From positions 49,586-113,585 of the forward strand of contig JALHQN010000019.1 of NCBI GenBank assembly GCA_022841915.1: a stretch of 64,000 bases of DNA. The letters are read 5' to 3'. The DNA is from Burkholderiales bacterium (lineage in GTDB: Bacteria > Pseudomonadota > Gammaproteobacteria > Burkholderiales > WYBJ01). This document shows, in pieces, positions 25,473 to 34,858 of this stretch. The notes beneath the pieces are model-generated. The model saw only the letters and a list, made by a program, of their open reading frames with translations, made no database searches and was not told where the DNA came from. Both the position numbers and the translations under genes were made by a program. How positions within the stretch are numbered: position 1 is the stretch's first letter; every line of letters begins with the position of its first letter.

Positions 25473-26882
25473 ATGGGTGTCACCGAGCAGCTTGCCAAGT
25501 TTGCCGTCGATCCACCGGCGGGGTTTCTCACACCGAAGCTCGTCGAGTGTGTTTCTGAGCGGTTTCTCGACACGATCGGCATCATGGTTGCGGGCGCCAA
25601 TTCTCCGGCCAGCCGCATTGTCCTCAAGACGGTGAGCGAGTCGGGAGGCGCATCCGAGAGCACCATTATCGGAACGTCACACCGGAACTCTCTAATTCAT
25701 GCAGGATTCGTTAATGGCGTGAGTGCGCATGCCTTGGAATATGACGACCTCACGCCTGATATCACACATCTTAGCTCCTCAATGGTGCCGGGCTGCCTAG
25801 CCGTGGCTGAGAAGCTCGGTCTGACGGGCAGGCAATTGATCGAATCGTTCGCGCTCGGATTCGAGGTCGCCGGACGCATCAGTCTGGGCCTGAAGTCATT
25901 GGCCATGCTGGATCGAGGATTCCACACCCCTGGCATGATTGGTGGGCTCGGTGTGGCCGTTGCCGCAAGTCGTCTGATGGGATTGGACACGACAGCCACT
26001 CGAATGGCCATTGGTTTGATGACGTCCTCAGGTACGGGGATTCGCAAGAACGTCGGCTCTGCGGGTAAGGCGTTCCATATTGGCAATGGCGTGCGTGCGG
26101 GGCTGCAAGCGGCAAGTCTTGCGGCGAACGGGTTCCAAGTCGATCCCGATGCCATTGAAGGCGTTTCACACGGTCACGGCCACCAGCGGTTCGGTCTGGC
26201 CGAGAGCTATGTCGGGTCGGGGAACTACGACTACCAGAAGATGGTGGAGAACTTGGGAGGCGAGTTTGTCTTGACGCGCATCCCCACCATGGTCCGCATG
26301 CATCCATGCTCGACCGTCAACTGCGTTGCGATCGACGGCATGATCGAACTGGCGACGCAGCACGACCTGAAGTCAGGCGATATCGAAGAGGTTGATGTTG
26401 CCTGTCATCCCCGCTTGTTGATGATCGCGCCGTACCCGGAACCTGTCGACAGTTACTGGGCCAAGTTCTGCCCACCCTACGCGATCGCCGCCGCACTCGT
26501 CGATCGGAGGGTCGGCCTGGCGCAGTTTAGCGAGGAGCGCATCCGTGATCCAGAGCTCCTAGGCCTGATGCGGCGAATCAAGGTCTGGGCACGCCAGGAC
26601 ATCAAGGAAGATCACGGCTGGTGCGGTGGCGAAGACAACTGGTGCGCTGTCCGAATGAACATACGGCTGAAGAACGGGAAGACGCTGGGAGGGCACTATT
26701 CACAGGCCAAAGGCTGGCCGGCACGGCCCGCGTCCTGGAACGATTTGCGCACCAAGTACGAAGAGTGCTGCGACGGTGTACTACCGACCGAGCAGGTCAG
26801 CGATGCGGTGGCAATGATTCGTGATCTCGTCAGCCTGCGCTCGGTGCGTGAGTTGGTGCGACGACTAACGAAGCCATCCTGA
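25473..26882 (+). CDS. MmgE/PrpD family protein 2
   Basis: 469 residues, ATG 25473 with GGAGGAACTGTA before it. Hallmarks: FLDTIGIMVAGANSPAS, FVNGVSAHALEYDDLTPD, IGLMTSSGTGIRKNVGS, GKAFHIGNGVRAGLQAA, RMHPCSTVNCVAIDGM. The same broad family as the gene at 23492 but clearly diverged from it. Function within the family is open (dehydratase, decarboxylase or epimerase of carboxylic acids). It is a single gene that converges with the Bug gene at 26979; a shared substrate is only a guess. Confidence 0.88.
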   Translation: MGVTEQLAKFAVDPPAGFLTPKLVECVSERFLDTIGIMVAGANSPASRIVLKTVSESGGASESTIIGTSHRNSLIHAGFVNGVSAHALEYDDLTPDITHLSSSMVPGCLAVAEKLGLTGRQLIESFALGFEVAGRISLGLKSLAMLDRGFHTPGMIGGLGVAVAASRLMGLDTTATRMAIGLMTSSGTGIRKNVGSAGKAFHIGNGVRAGLQAASLAANGFQVDPDAIEGVSHGHGHQRFGLAESYVGSGNYDYQKMVENLGGEFVLTRIPTMVRMHPCSTVNCVAIDGMIELATQHDLKSGDIEEVDVACHPRLLMIAPYPEPVDSYWAKFCPPYAIAAALVDRRVGLAQFSEERIRDPELLGLMRRIKVWARQDIKEDHGWCGGEDNWCAVRMNIRLKNGKTLGGHYSQAKGWPARPASWNDLRTKYEECCDGVLPTEQVSDAVAMIRDLVSLRSVRELVRRLTKPS

Positions 26883-26978
26883 GCGTGATCCCTGAGTGCC
26901 TGCGTCGGCAGACCTACCGTAAGGCCGCTGTGCCTCGACAGGTCTTACGAGAACAACGTCGGTTCGGGGGTGCCGCAT

Positions 26979-27956
26979 TCAATCAACCTTCGCACCAGAC
27001 GTGCGGACCACTTTGGCCCACTTTTCGACTTCATGCGCCACGTGACGCGAAAACTCGTTGGGCCGGCTGGCGATGACCTCCACGCCCTGCGCGACGAGCT
27101 TCGGCTTGACCTCCGGCCCCTGTACGATCTCGGCAAAGCTCCGGTATAGCGCATCGACGATCACCTTGGGCGTGCCCGCTGGCGCGAGGATGCCTGCCCA
27201 AAGCGATACGTCGTACCCCGGAACGCCCGACTCCCCGACTGTCGGAATCTCGGGTGTCGCGGAACTGCGCTTGGCACCTGTGGTGGCGATCGCGACCAGG
27301 CGACCTGCTTTGACCTGGGGTAGGGCAGAGAGCAGATTGTTGAATAGCAGATGTACTTGTCCGCCCATCACGTCTGTCAGCGCAGGTGCAGCACCTTTGT
27401 AAGGAACATGGGTGAGCAGAATTCCCGTCTGAGTCTTCAGGAGTTCACCAGCGAGGTGGCTGGCATTGCCACTGCCAGAAGATGCGAATGTGTATCTGGA
27501 GGTGGTTGGGCGCGCGGCAGTAATCAGCTCGCCAATAGAGCGGAATGGTACGGAAGGGTGCGCGACCAGGATCAACTGGCTCGACGTCAGCTGCGTAATC
27601 GCCGACAAGTCACGAACAGGGTCGTACGTGACGCTCTTGTACAGGCTGGGGTTAACCGCGACCGGACCATCGTTGCCGAACAGTAGCGTATATCCGTCCG
27701 GGGACGCCTTGGCGACAGTTTCGACGCCGATTGACCCGCCCGCGCCGCCACGGTTATCAACCACGAACTGGCGCCCGAGACGAGCGCTCATTCCCGGGGC
27801 CACCATTCGTGCAAGCGTGTCAGCCGGCCCGCCGGCCGGATAGGGGACGACGAGACGAAGGGGTTTGACTGGAAAGTTGTCGGCAGCCAGTGCGGGGACC
27901 GCTGCCACCAAGAGTGCGGCGCAGAGCGTGTTCAGTTTATGCGGCAGCCGTTCCAT
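26979..27956 (-). CDS. Bug/TctC-type binding protein 5
   Basis: ATG 27956 follows AAGGAGGAAG and opens a signal peptide cut near PALAADNFP; 325 residues. Motifs: KPLRLVVPYPAGGPADTLAR, VVDNRGGAGGSIGVETVA (RGG instead of the usual RPG), HVPYKGAAPALTDVMGGQ. Periplasmic carboxylate receptor with unknown ligand. It converges with an MmgE/PrpD gene and ends the first catabolic block. Confidence 0.92.
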   Translation of the reverse strand: MERLPHKLNTLCAALLVAAVPALAADNFPVKPLRLVVPYPAGGPADTLARMVAPGMSARLGRQFVVDNRGGAGGSIGVETVAKASPDGYTLLFGNDGPVAVNPSLYKSVTYDPVRDLSAITQLTSSQLILVAHPSVPFRSIGELITAARPTTSRYTFASSGSGNASHLAGELLKTQTGILLTHVPYKGAAPALTDVMGGQVHLLFNNLLSALPQVKAGRLVAIATTGAKRSSATPEIPTVGESGVPGYDVSLWAGILAPAGTPKVIVDALYRSFAEIVQGPEVKPKLVAQGVEVIASRPNEFSRHVAHEVEKWAKVVRTSGAKVD

Positions 27957-28363
27957 GTCTTCCTCCTTGGTGGGCCGGATGGTGTCTTCAGGACCCCATT
28001 CCGACAGTTCGAGAATGCTAGCACCTTCTACTGATCGGGCATGGGTCATCGACGCTTGCTGACCATCGCAGTGCCCTTGCTCGGTTGTCAAACGTGGGTC
28101 GCAGCCTCACGATGCGGGTCACGCGCTGCGATGGGGAATCGTGTGCAACGCTATGCAATTGGGAGTTGATTCGCTTATGGCGGGCTCACCAGTAATCCTC
28201 CTGTCTGACGGCGTATTGTTCATTCAAAGTCATCGAGGCGGCCGAGCACTCGTGGTCGAAGGTCGGTCTGATGAGCTGACTCTCGATCCGGTCTGCGCCT
28301 CCATTCTCGTGACGCCCAAGAGCTAAGCTCGTCGCAGAAAGTCCACGCTTTGTTCCGGCCGAG
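27957..28363. other. Intergenic region, no convincing gene
   Basis: About 400 bases between a Bug gene and a membrane protein gene. A 61-codon frame from GTG 28141 exists without recognisable similarity and is not called. Confidence 0.4.
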
Positions 28364-29368
28364 TCATTGGAGCAGCGACTGGTGGCGATGTGGGGGCAGT
28401 GAACGTTTAACCACGGATTCCACGACCGCTGGTTCGGGACATGTCCGCCCCCGCAATTCGTAGCCTTGCACCATCGTGGCCGCCTGCGGGTTCGACCGAT
28501 GAAATGCTACGATCGAGAAGCGATGGATCCACGGACTACTCGGATTCAATGGCTCGCGGGCGGTTTCGATAACGAAGTCGGCTATGACGCGATCGGGTCC
28601 GTGGGGCGCGTAGCCGTCTTTCATGCTGGGATAGCGAATCCCTCCTCGAAAAACTGCTTCAAACGCTTCACCCGATTCTCCGTTGAGATAGTACTGCGGA
28701 TCCGAGGTGAGCCGATACGCCGGGTGGTCCTTAGGATGGTAGTCTGTTCCCCACTGACCCCGCAGCTCGATGCTGTTGGCGTAGGGTGCTGAATATGGCG
28801 CGCTTTGCGCTGATGAGGTGAGACACCGTGCATGGAACTCGCCCAGACGAAAGAACCAGGCGATGTCTCCCGCGTACAGGACTGCAGAAAGGATGGTCCC
28901 GAGGACGGTGAGTACTCTGCCATCTGTTATGGCGTGCCGTCGCCATCTCCTCTCGCTCTTTGCAAAGGTGCCCATGCAGATCAAACCCACGCCGCCAAGG
29001 AGAATAACTGGAGCCAAGGAGAGGAGTAGGCCGGCGAAGACAAGCATCATCAAAATGGCCAGAACTTCCATGAATGTAAGCGTATTGGTGGGTGGCGGTG
29101 AGTCAGACCCATTGAGCGCGACAGATCGCGCTTCCGGCATTGGCGATGCAGGCTCAAGCGGGCTTGTGCGTTCGTGCTCGCTTTTTGATGCCTTGCTGCT
29201 CCCGCGCCCGGTCACCTTGCCGTTGCTGGAGCGGCCGGGGTATGTGGACGCATCGCCGTTGCGATTCATTGGCGGATGACGAGCCTCGTTCTCCAATGGG
29301 ACGATATGGGTCAGTTGCACCTCGGAGCCATCGCTGACTTTACGTGCCCGATCGAATGTATTGGTCAT
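28364..29368 (-). CDS. Hypothetical membrane protein
   Basis: 334 residues, family not recognised. The first about 95 residues are polar and low in complexity (Ser, Pro, Lys rich). Two or three membrane segments follow: LTFMEVLAILMMLVFAGLLL, VILLGGVGLICMG, and VLTVLGTILSAVLYAGDIAW. The C-terminal about 165 residues are soluble and hold paired cysteines (HARCLTSSA and RGRTCPEP). The upstream site is weak (GAAAGA). It lies alone between the catabolic block and the lipid operon. A cargo gene of the element is likely; no function is proposed. Confidence 0.6.
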   Translation of the reverse strand: MTNTFDRARKVSDGSEVQLTHIVPLENEARHPPMNRNGDASTYPGRSSNGKVTGRGSSKASKSEHERTSPLEPASPMPEARSVALNGSDSPPPTNTLTFMEVLAILMMLVFAGLLLSLAPVILLGGVGLICMGTFAKSERRWRRHAITDGRVLTVLGTILSAVLYAGDIAWFFRLGEFHARCLTSSAQSAPYSAPYANSIELRGQWGTDYHPKDHPAYRLTSDPQYYLNGESGEAFEAVFRGGIRYPSMKDGYAPHGPDRVIADFVIETAREPLNPSSPWIHRFSIVAFHRSNPQAATMVQGYELRGRTCPEPAVVESVVKRSLPPHRHQSLLQ

Positions 29369-29696
29369 GACTATCTTTCGCTGGGTTGAGGCAGGTACCG
29401 CAGGCCAATCCTGCTGCAGCGAACGCGCATACGCAATTCATTCCAGGGAAGTCGCACTGGCCTCGACGCAAGTATCAGAGATTGATACCGAGGAGGAGGC
29501 TATTGGTGCGTCAGGGCACCGTATGTCGTCTGGATGAGCTGAGATGGTGATGCGACTTCATGGAAATTAAAGGCTGTTTTCTACAGCTGAGGTGCATCGG
29601 GGCCCCACGAATCCGAAGTTGGGTACGGCACTTCACCGCGGGCACCGCGGGTGCTTCAACGGCGGCGGCCGACGTGCTGCCCGTTATGGTCTCGTG
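29369..29696. other. Intergenic region, no gene seen
   Basis: 328 bases upstream of the hypothetical membrane protein and downstream of the CdsA-like gene. It should hold the promoter of the former; no RNA, clear terminator or repeat was recognised. Confidence 0.4.
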
Positions 29697-30641
29697 CTAC
29701 TGAGCCCACCAGTACCGTACGACATGAAAGAAGACCGGCGCTGAGAAGCAGACTGAATCCATGCGGTCCAGCATCCCGCCATGCCCTTCGATCAGGGTGC
29801 CCCAGTCCTTCACGCCTCGGTCGCGCTTGAGGGCCGACATCACCAGTCCGCCGAAGAAGCCCATCAGGGTGATCGCCAGGGAGACGAGCAACGCTTCGCT
29901 GACGGTAAACGGTGTCATCCAGTAGAGGCCGGCGCCGAGCAGACTGGCGCTCAGGATGCCTCCGACGAATCCCTCCAGGGTCTTGGAGGGCGAGAGGTGC
30001 GGGGCGATCAGGTGCTTGCCGAAGAGCTTGCCCCACACGTATTGCAACACGTCGCTCGATTGCACCACCAGGATCAGGAAGACGACGAGGAGCGCCTCGC
30101 GTCCTTCGTAACCCGGGATGTCCAGCGTGAGCAGGGCCGGGACGTGCGAGATGCAGAACACGGAGATCATCAGTCCCCATTGGGTCGTGGCGGTGCGTTC
30201 CATGAACGCTCGCGTGTCCGAGGAGACGGCCGCGACGATGGGTAAGGTCAGGAAGGCGTAGACCGGGATGAACACGGCGAACAGGCCGTACCACTCGATC
30301 CAGATGAGGTAGTACTGGAAGGGGAGCACCACGAAGAAGGCGATCAGCAGCGAGAGATAGTCCGACGGGCGATTGGGCGCGAGCGTGATGTACTCGCGCA
30401 GCGCGGCCAGGGAGACGAAGGCGAAGAGCACGATCACCCCGCCCTTGCCGAAGAAGAGCGCGATGCCGATCGCGGCAGCCATGATCCACCACGACTTGAT
30501 GCGCGCATTCAGGTTGTCGATGACCGCGTGCGGCGCGTGGCCAGCGACCTTCCACTTCAACAGGTAGCCCACCAGCGATGCGAACACGAGCAGGCCGAAG
30601 ATGGCACCGGTGAGAAGATAAGTCGGATCGATGCGTTGCAT
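29697..30641 (-). CDS. CdsA-like phosphatidate cytidylyltransferase (YnbB-like)
   Basis: Start ATG 30641, seven bases after the acyltransferase stop; 314 residues with about eight membrane helices. The cytidylyltransferase signature is complete at residues 269-295 (SALKRDRGVKDWG, then GHGGMLDRMD). The enzyme makes CDP-diacylglycerol from phosphatidate and CTP at the inner membrane. Length and neighbours match E. coli YnbB rather than housekeeping CdsA, which normally lies with uppS and dxr. It is the last gene of a five- or six-gene operon with an acyltransferase, a small membrane protein, a phosphatase and a hydrolase-methyltransferase. Confidence 0.9.
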   Translation of the reverse strand: MQRIDPTYLLTGAIFGLLVFASLVGYLLKWKVAGHAPHAVIDNLNARIKSWWIMAAAIGIALFFGKGGVIVLFAFVSLAALREYITLAPNRPSDYLSLLIAFFVVLPFQYYLIWIEWYGLFAVFIPVYAFLTLPIVAAVSSDTRAFMERTATTQWGLMISVFCISHVPALLTLDIPGYEGREALLVVFLILVVQSSDVLQYVWGKLFGKHLIAPHLSPSKTLEGFVGGILSASLLGAGLYWMTPFTVSEALLVSLAITLMGFFGGLVMSALKRDRGVKDWGTLIEGHGGMLDRMDSVCFSAPVFFHVVRYWWAQ

Positions 30642-30648
30642 GATGGGT

Positions 30649-31284
30649 TCAATGGGGTCGGGTAAGTTGAGCGAGGGAGAGCAGGCCCTCGCGGGCGCGC
30701 TCCAGAAAGCGCGTCTTGTCGTCATCGGGCGCGACATCGAGGGGTTTGCCGAAAGTCACGGAGCACAACAGAGGCAGCGGAATCGAGGCTCCCTTGGGAA
30801 GCACGCGGCCGACGTTGCTTATCCAGGTCGGCACGAGCTCGACTTGCGGGCAGACCTGCGCCAAGCGAAAGAGGCCGCTCTTGAGGGGCAGCAGCTGCTG
30901 GTCGGTGGTGTTTCGCGTGCCCTCCGGAAAAAGAATCAGGGAGGCACCCGATTGTAGGGCGCGGGCCATGCCATCGATGGGATCCCCCATCCCCAGGGTT
31001 CCGGTGCGATCGACGAGCACGGCCTGAATGACCTCGTCGATGATGTAGCGCCGAAACGGTGTGGCGTACCAGTAGTCTGCGCCGGCGACGGGCTTGGTGA
31101 TGCGTCGCAGTGGCTTGGGCAACGCGGCCCAGATGAGCACGATGTCGGCATGGCTCGCGTGATTGGCGAAGTAGATGCGCTGGCGGGGCAAGGGCGCGCA
31201 GCCGTGCCACCGAGCCTGGGCGCCGGTGAGGGCTCGAGTGAAGCCGGTGAGTCCGGCAGCGAGATAGGGTGCGATCGCTTTCAT
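30649..31284 (-). CDS. PlsC-like 1-acylglycerol-3-phosphate acyltransferase
   Basis: 211 residues. Acyltransferase motif I is NHASHADIVL (His42, Asp47 of HX4D), motif III is FPEGTRNT (119-126), and the C-terminal part has PTWISNVGRVLPKG. It should add an acyl chain to a lysophosphatidate-like acceptor at the membrane, giving the substrate for the CdsA-like enzyme encoded 7 bases downstream. It overlaps the small membrane protein gene upstream by 4 bases. Substrate specificity cannot be read. Confidence 0.88.
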   Translation of the reverse strand: MKAIAPYLAAGLTGFTRALTGAQARWHGCAPLPRQRIYFANHASHADIVLIWAALPKPLRRITKPVAGADYWYATPFRRYIIDEVIQAVLVDRTGTLGMGDPIDGMARALQSGASLILFPEGTRNTTDQQLLPLKSGLFRLAQVCPQVELVPTWISNVGRVLPKGASIPLPLLCSVTFGKPLDVAPDDDKTRFLERAREGLLSLAQLTRPH

Positions 31285-31712
31285 GAGGCGATTCCGAGGA
31301 CAAGCAGGAGGAGTAACTGCGCAACCGAGACGGCCGCCAGATAGCGAACCAGGCGGGTCACGCCCATGACGCGATCCGCCATGGGCCGAGCTCCGGGCAG
31401 CGACGATCGCAAGCCGATCTTGAGCAGCGCCTCATCGAAGGTGGCGAGCGCTTCGTTCGGCGATCCTGAGCTACTTGCGGCGCACTTCAGGATACGAGCG
31501 TCGAACTCGATGCGTACCATGAGGGCGAGCTGGAGCAGAAGGCTCGTGACGAGGATGATCAGTCCGGCCGTCGCGAGGTAGCTGACTGGCGCATGGGTCT
31601 GGATCGTCCATTGCAGTCCGAGGGCGGCAACCGGGGCGAGCATGATCCAGCGTGAGGCGGATGCGAGCGCCTCCCCGGTTCGGGCGAGCCAGACGCCGAT
31701 ATCATCGTTCAT
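31281..31712 (-). CDS. Small membrane protein of the lipid operon
   Basis: ATG 31712 overlaps the 3' end of the phosphatase gene by 4 bases and gives 143 residues. Two N-terminal helices (about residues 22-38 and 48-68) and one C-terminal helix (about 120-140) flank a soluble loop. The position corresponds to where E. coli-type clusters carry the CDP-alcohol phosphatidyltransferase ynbA, but the DG-x2-AR-x8-G-x3-D-x3-D signature is absent, so it is not that enzyme. Function unknown; 4-base overlaps on both sides imply co-translation with the lipid enzymes. Confidence 0.7.
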   Translation of the reverse strand: MNDDIGVWLARTGEALASASRWIMLAPVAALGLQWTIQTHAPVSYLATAGLIILVTSLLLQLALMVRIEFDARILKCAASSSGSPNEALATFDEALLKIGLRSSLPGARPMADRVMGVTRLVRYLAAVSVAQLLLLLVLGIAS

Positions 31713-33055
31713 GATGAAGGGATCGCTTGTTGGCGCGCGAACGCTCGTAGCGAGTCGACATGGGCGTCCGTGAATACCGCGTGGGGGCGCAGGGACAGAA
31801 TCCGGTGCAGCGCCTCTTCGGCGGAAGCCCCCTGGTGATGCATTAGCCATGCGGCGGCGACCGTGGCGCTTCGGGAAAGGCCGAGGGCGCAGCAGACGAC
31901 GACTGGGCCGTGAACCCGCATGGCGCTGATACCGTTTATCGCGTGGGTCAGCTCTTTGGCTGTCGGTGCAATCAGATCCATCATGGGAATGTTACGGTAT
32001 CCGTGCACGGGCTGGCGCAGGGGAAGGTCCGGTGTGAGGTCGATGATCGCGCGGCTGGGCGATGAGTTGCGCTCGGTTTGGTCGGGCAGGGGTGCAAGCC
32101 AGACGTCATGGGTCACGGGCACGGGTTCGCGACGATTTCGCGTGCGGATTCGCGCGTTGATCCAGATCGCGAGCACATACGGCCATAACAGCCACCAGCT
32201 GGCGGTTCGAAGCTTGCCTTCGGGCGTCTTGCCTAGGGCGGATGCCTCTCCCAACAGATAGGTCAAGCCGACAAGCAATGCGGCGCCCGCCGCCCACAGC
32301 AGCCACAGCGCGGCTCCGCCCACATTGAGGGGGATGAGCGAGAGCGCCAGCGCGCCGAGCAGGTAGCGCAAGGCCAGTTCACGGCGTCGGGTATCGGCCG
32401 TGAGACGGCGGCCGAGCACACAGGCGGGGCCGGTCGCGGGGATCAGCCAGAGTGCAAACCATCCGAGCCACAGGCCCGTGGGGACATCGATGAAGTGGTG
32501 CTGGTAGGTCGTAAGCACGGATACGCCGATCAGCACGCACCATGCGTTGAGGAGTCCCCGGAGATGGGCGGGTGTGTGGGGATGCCGATGTGCCCAGAGT
32601 ATGACGAGTAGCGCCACATGCAGTGACGGTGCCTGGTTGTACGGGAGATCGAAACTGGCCAGGGCATGAAAGAGCCAGCCGGGCACGCCGTCGGTCGGCG
32701 GTCGCTCGAAGGTAAAGCGCAACGGGAAGAGCGTGAAGCAGAGCACGGCGATCAACTGTGCCGTGATCAGCCGCGCGGCGTGGCGGTGGAGCTCGGACTT
32801 CGACTGGCAGACGAAGAGCGAGAGCACATACATTACATCGATCGACCAATACGGCACGATCGACCAGGGCACGAACGGGATACCGTGCTCCCAGTCGAAC
32901 ACGACCGACGGGACGTCGGTGCGGCGGGCAGCCCATTGATTGGTGAGCCCGTAGCTTACGAAGAACAGGGGACCGAGGATGGCTAGCCAGCCCAGGCCGG
33001 CCCGCACCAGAGCGGATCGGTCCTGAGCGGCATTGGTCGGGAGCGCGGGGATCAT
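31709..33055 (-). CDS. PAP2 phosphatase fused to dual-specificity protein phosphatase (YnbD-like)
   Basis: Start ATG 33055, 4-base overlap with the hydrolase gene; 448 residues. The N-terminal membrane part (about 1-310) carries PAP2 lipid-phosphatase motifs QAPSLHVALLVI and HHFIDVPTG. The C-terminal cytosolic part (about 330-448) is a dual-specificity phosphatase with the catalytic loop C389-ALGLS-R395 and an upstream acidic region. The fusion and length match E. coli YnbD. It could remove phosphate from polyprenyl- or phosphatidyl-type lipids and from phospho-inositol/glycerol or protein substrates. Confidence 0.88.
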   Translation of the reverse strand: MIPALPTNAAQDRSALVRAGLGWLAILGPLFFVSYGLTNQWAARRTDVPSVVFDWEHGIPFVPWSIVPYWSIDVMYVLSLFVCQSKSELHRHAARLITAQLIAVLCFTLFPLRFTFERPPTDGVPGWLFHALASFDLPYNQAPSLHVALLVILWAHRHPHTPAHLRGLLNAWCVLIGVSVLTTYQHHFIDVPTGLWLGWFALWLIPATGPACVLGRRLTADTRRRELALRYLLGALALSLIPLNVGGAALWLLWAAGAALLVGLTYLLGEASALGKTPEGKLRTASWWLLWPYVLAIWINARIRTRNRREPVPVTHDVWLAPLPDQTERNSSPSRAIIDLTPDLPLRQPVHGYRNIPMMDLIAPTAKELTHAINGISAMRVHGPVVVCCALGLSRSATVAAAWLMHHQGASAEEALHRILSLRPHAVFTDAHVDSLRAFARQQAIPSS

Positions 33056-34848
33056 GACGTGCGCACAGCCAGCGATACCGTGAAAATGCCCCACTCGTCG
33101 ATCCACTGCTCGACCTTCTGAAAACCTGCCTCGACGACCAGTTGATCGAGTTCGGCCTGACTGCGCCGGCGCATGATCCAGGGTTCGCCGTTGCGGTGGC
33201 TCGTGAGAGTACGGGCAATCAGCTCGAGCTGCGGGTGCCAGGGCTGGCCGGTATAGATGAGATAGCCGCCAGGCGGGATGGCGCGAGCCAGGCCAGCCAA
33301 CGACCGTTGCACGGGGGCATTGTCGGGGAAGAGCTCGTATAGCCCGGAGACAATGCCCAGCGTTGGCCGCGGATCTGCGGCGGCGATCGATTCGGCATTG
33401 AAGGCATCGGCCTTCTCGAAGGAGATGACGTGCTCGAGCCCCCGGTTGCGGATGAGGGTCTGTCCGGCGACGACATTCTGAGGACTGTAGTCGCGAAGCC
33501 TGACCGACCAGGTGCTCAGCGGCAGCCGCTGAACGGCATCGACCACGTAGCGACCGTGACCAGCGGCGATGTCCAGGATGCTTACCGGTAGGCGATGTTC
33601 GCGCACGAGCCGTGTTGCCTGCTCGATGGCTTGGGTCAGATGGACCTTGCGTACCCGGATGCCCTTCCAGCCGACGGCATCGAGGAAGCTTCGGTCGATC
33701 CAACGGCCGACCGGCGTGAATCCTTGGGCTTTGTTCTGGTAGACGTAGTCCAGCATGCGACCCGAATCGAAGCCAGTGCGCAGTCCGACGCGAACCCCAT
33801 CCGAGAGCCGTCCCAGCGTGTTCATGGAGAGCCGGGTCATGGCGAACCGAAGGCGCTTGAAGGAGTGCGCAGGCAGCGGGGCCTTCAGAGCCTGCACTTC
33901 GTCGGCCGTGTAGCCGCAGCGATCGGCTGTCTGAAGCTCCGGGGTAGACGCGGTCGCGGCGAACTGGCGCAGAACGAACTCGCGCACGCGAGCGATGGGG
34001 CGATGACGATCACGTTCGCCAAGGGTGTCGTGGTAGAAGCCCTTGAAGCTGTGGTACTCCTTGTCTTTCGAGCCCAGACGCTTGAAGAAGCGGGCCTGGG
34101 GGGCACGGTGGACCACGTAGTCTGCGCCGGAAACGAGCACCTGCGTGGGTACGTGGATCGCCTGGGCATCCTCGACGACCCTATGGGCGGTCTCATAGAG
34201 GCCGAGCAGCATCCGCACCGAGATCGCGCGAGCGATCAAAGGGTCGGCGTTGTAGCTCGCGATCCGCTCCGGATCATGGGTCAGGAAGCGCGCCTTGACG
34301 TAGGAATTGACGAAGAAGTTGCCGCGCACCTGTTGCATCACTTTGAGAGCGGTGCGCGCGAAGGGAACGTAGAGCTTCACCTTGAAGGCCGGGGCGGCAA
34401 GCACGAGGCCACGGATGGGCGGTGCATAGTCGTGCACCCAGGCTGCGGCGATTACGGCGCCCACGCTCTGCGCCACGACGCAGATCTCGCTTGTCGGGAT
34501 GCCGTGGGCGTCGCGGATATGTCGGATGAAGCAGTCGAGATCCCTAACGGAGGCTGCGACACTGGGGCCGTCGCCACGCTCACCGGGGGAGCGGCCGTGA
34601 CCGCGTGCATCCCAGGCGAAGAACGCGCAGTCCGGTAGAGAAAGTTCTTCAACAAGATGGCCCAACCGAGCCGAATGCTCGTGTCCGCGATGCAGCAGAA
34701 CGATGGCCTTTCGGGAGCCGGTGCTCAGAGCCGCCCAATGGCGATAGAAGAGTCGGGTGCTGTCGTGGGTTTCAAACTCGCCTTCGTACACGGCGCGGGT
34801 GGTCGGGTTGGGGGCGGGATCGTTGATTTGTAGGTTTGCGCTACGCAT
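33052..34848 (-). CDS. Alpha/beta hydrolase fused to SAM methyltransferase (YnbC-like)
   Basis: ATG 34848 follows GAGGAACC; 598 residues. N-terminal alpha/beta hydrolase: DARGHGRSPGERG, nucleophile Ser128 in VVAQSVGAV, acid near VSGADYVVHR, His in GFYHDTLGE. C-terminal class I methyltransferase from about residue 400 with motif I VSILDIAAGHGRYVVDA (about 425-440) and RLRDYSPQNV. The same fusion is E. coli YnbC. The hydrolase may act as a lipase or thioesterase on a phospholipid intermediate and the methyltransferase may modify its head group, but no substrate is established. Confidence 0.88.
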   Translation of the reverse strand: MRSANLQINDPAPNPTTRAVYEGEFETHDSTRLFYRHWAALSTGSRKAIVLLHRGHEHSARLGHLVEELSLPDCAFFAWDARGHGRSPGERGDGPSVAASVRDLDCFIRHIRDAHGIPTSEICVVAQSVGAVIAAAWVHDYAPPIRGLVLAAPAFKVKLYVPFARTALKVMQQVRGNFFVNSYVKARFLTHDPERIASYNADPLIARAISVRMLLGLYETAHRVVEDAQAIHVPTQVLVSGADYVVHRAPQARFFKRLGSKDKEYHSFKGFYHDTLGERDRHRPIARVREFVLRQFAATASTPELQTADRCGYTADEVQALKAPLPAHSFKRLRFAMTRLSMNTLGRLSDGVRVGLRTGFDSGRMLDYVYQNKAQGFTPVGRWIDRSFLDAVGWKGIRVRKVHLTQAIEQATRLVREHRLPVSILDIAAGHGRYVVDAVQRLPLSTWSVRLRDYSPQNVVAGQTLIRNRGLEHVISFEKADAFNAESIAAADPRPTLGIVSGLYELFPDNAPVQRSLAGLARAIPPGGYLIYTGQPWHPQLELIARTLTSHRNGEPWIMRRRSQAELDQLVVEAGFQKVEQWIDEWGIFTVSLAVRTS

Positions 34849-34858
34849 GTCGGTTCCT

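Noticed and set aside
28141..28326. 61-codon frame starting with GTG
   Set aside because: No similarity, weak ribosome site and no conserved neighbour; chance frame likely.
31281..31712. 143-residue membrane protein as the missing CDP-alcohol phosphatidyltransferase
   Set aside because: The DG-x2-AR-x8-G-x3-D-x3-D signature is absent and the protein is too short.
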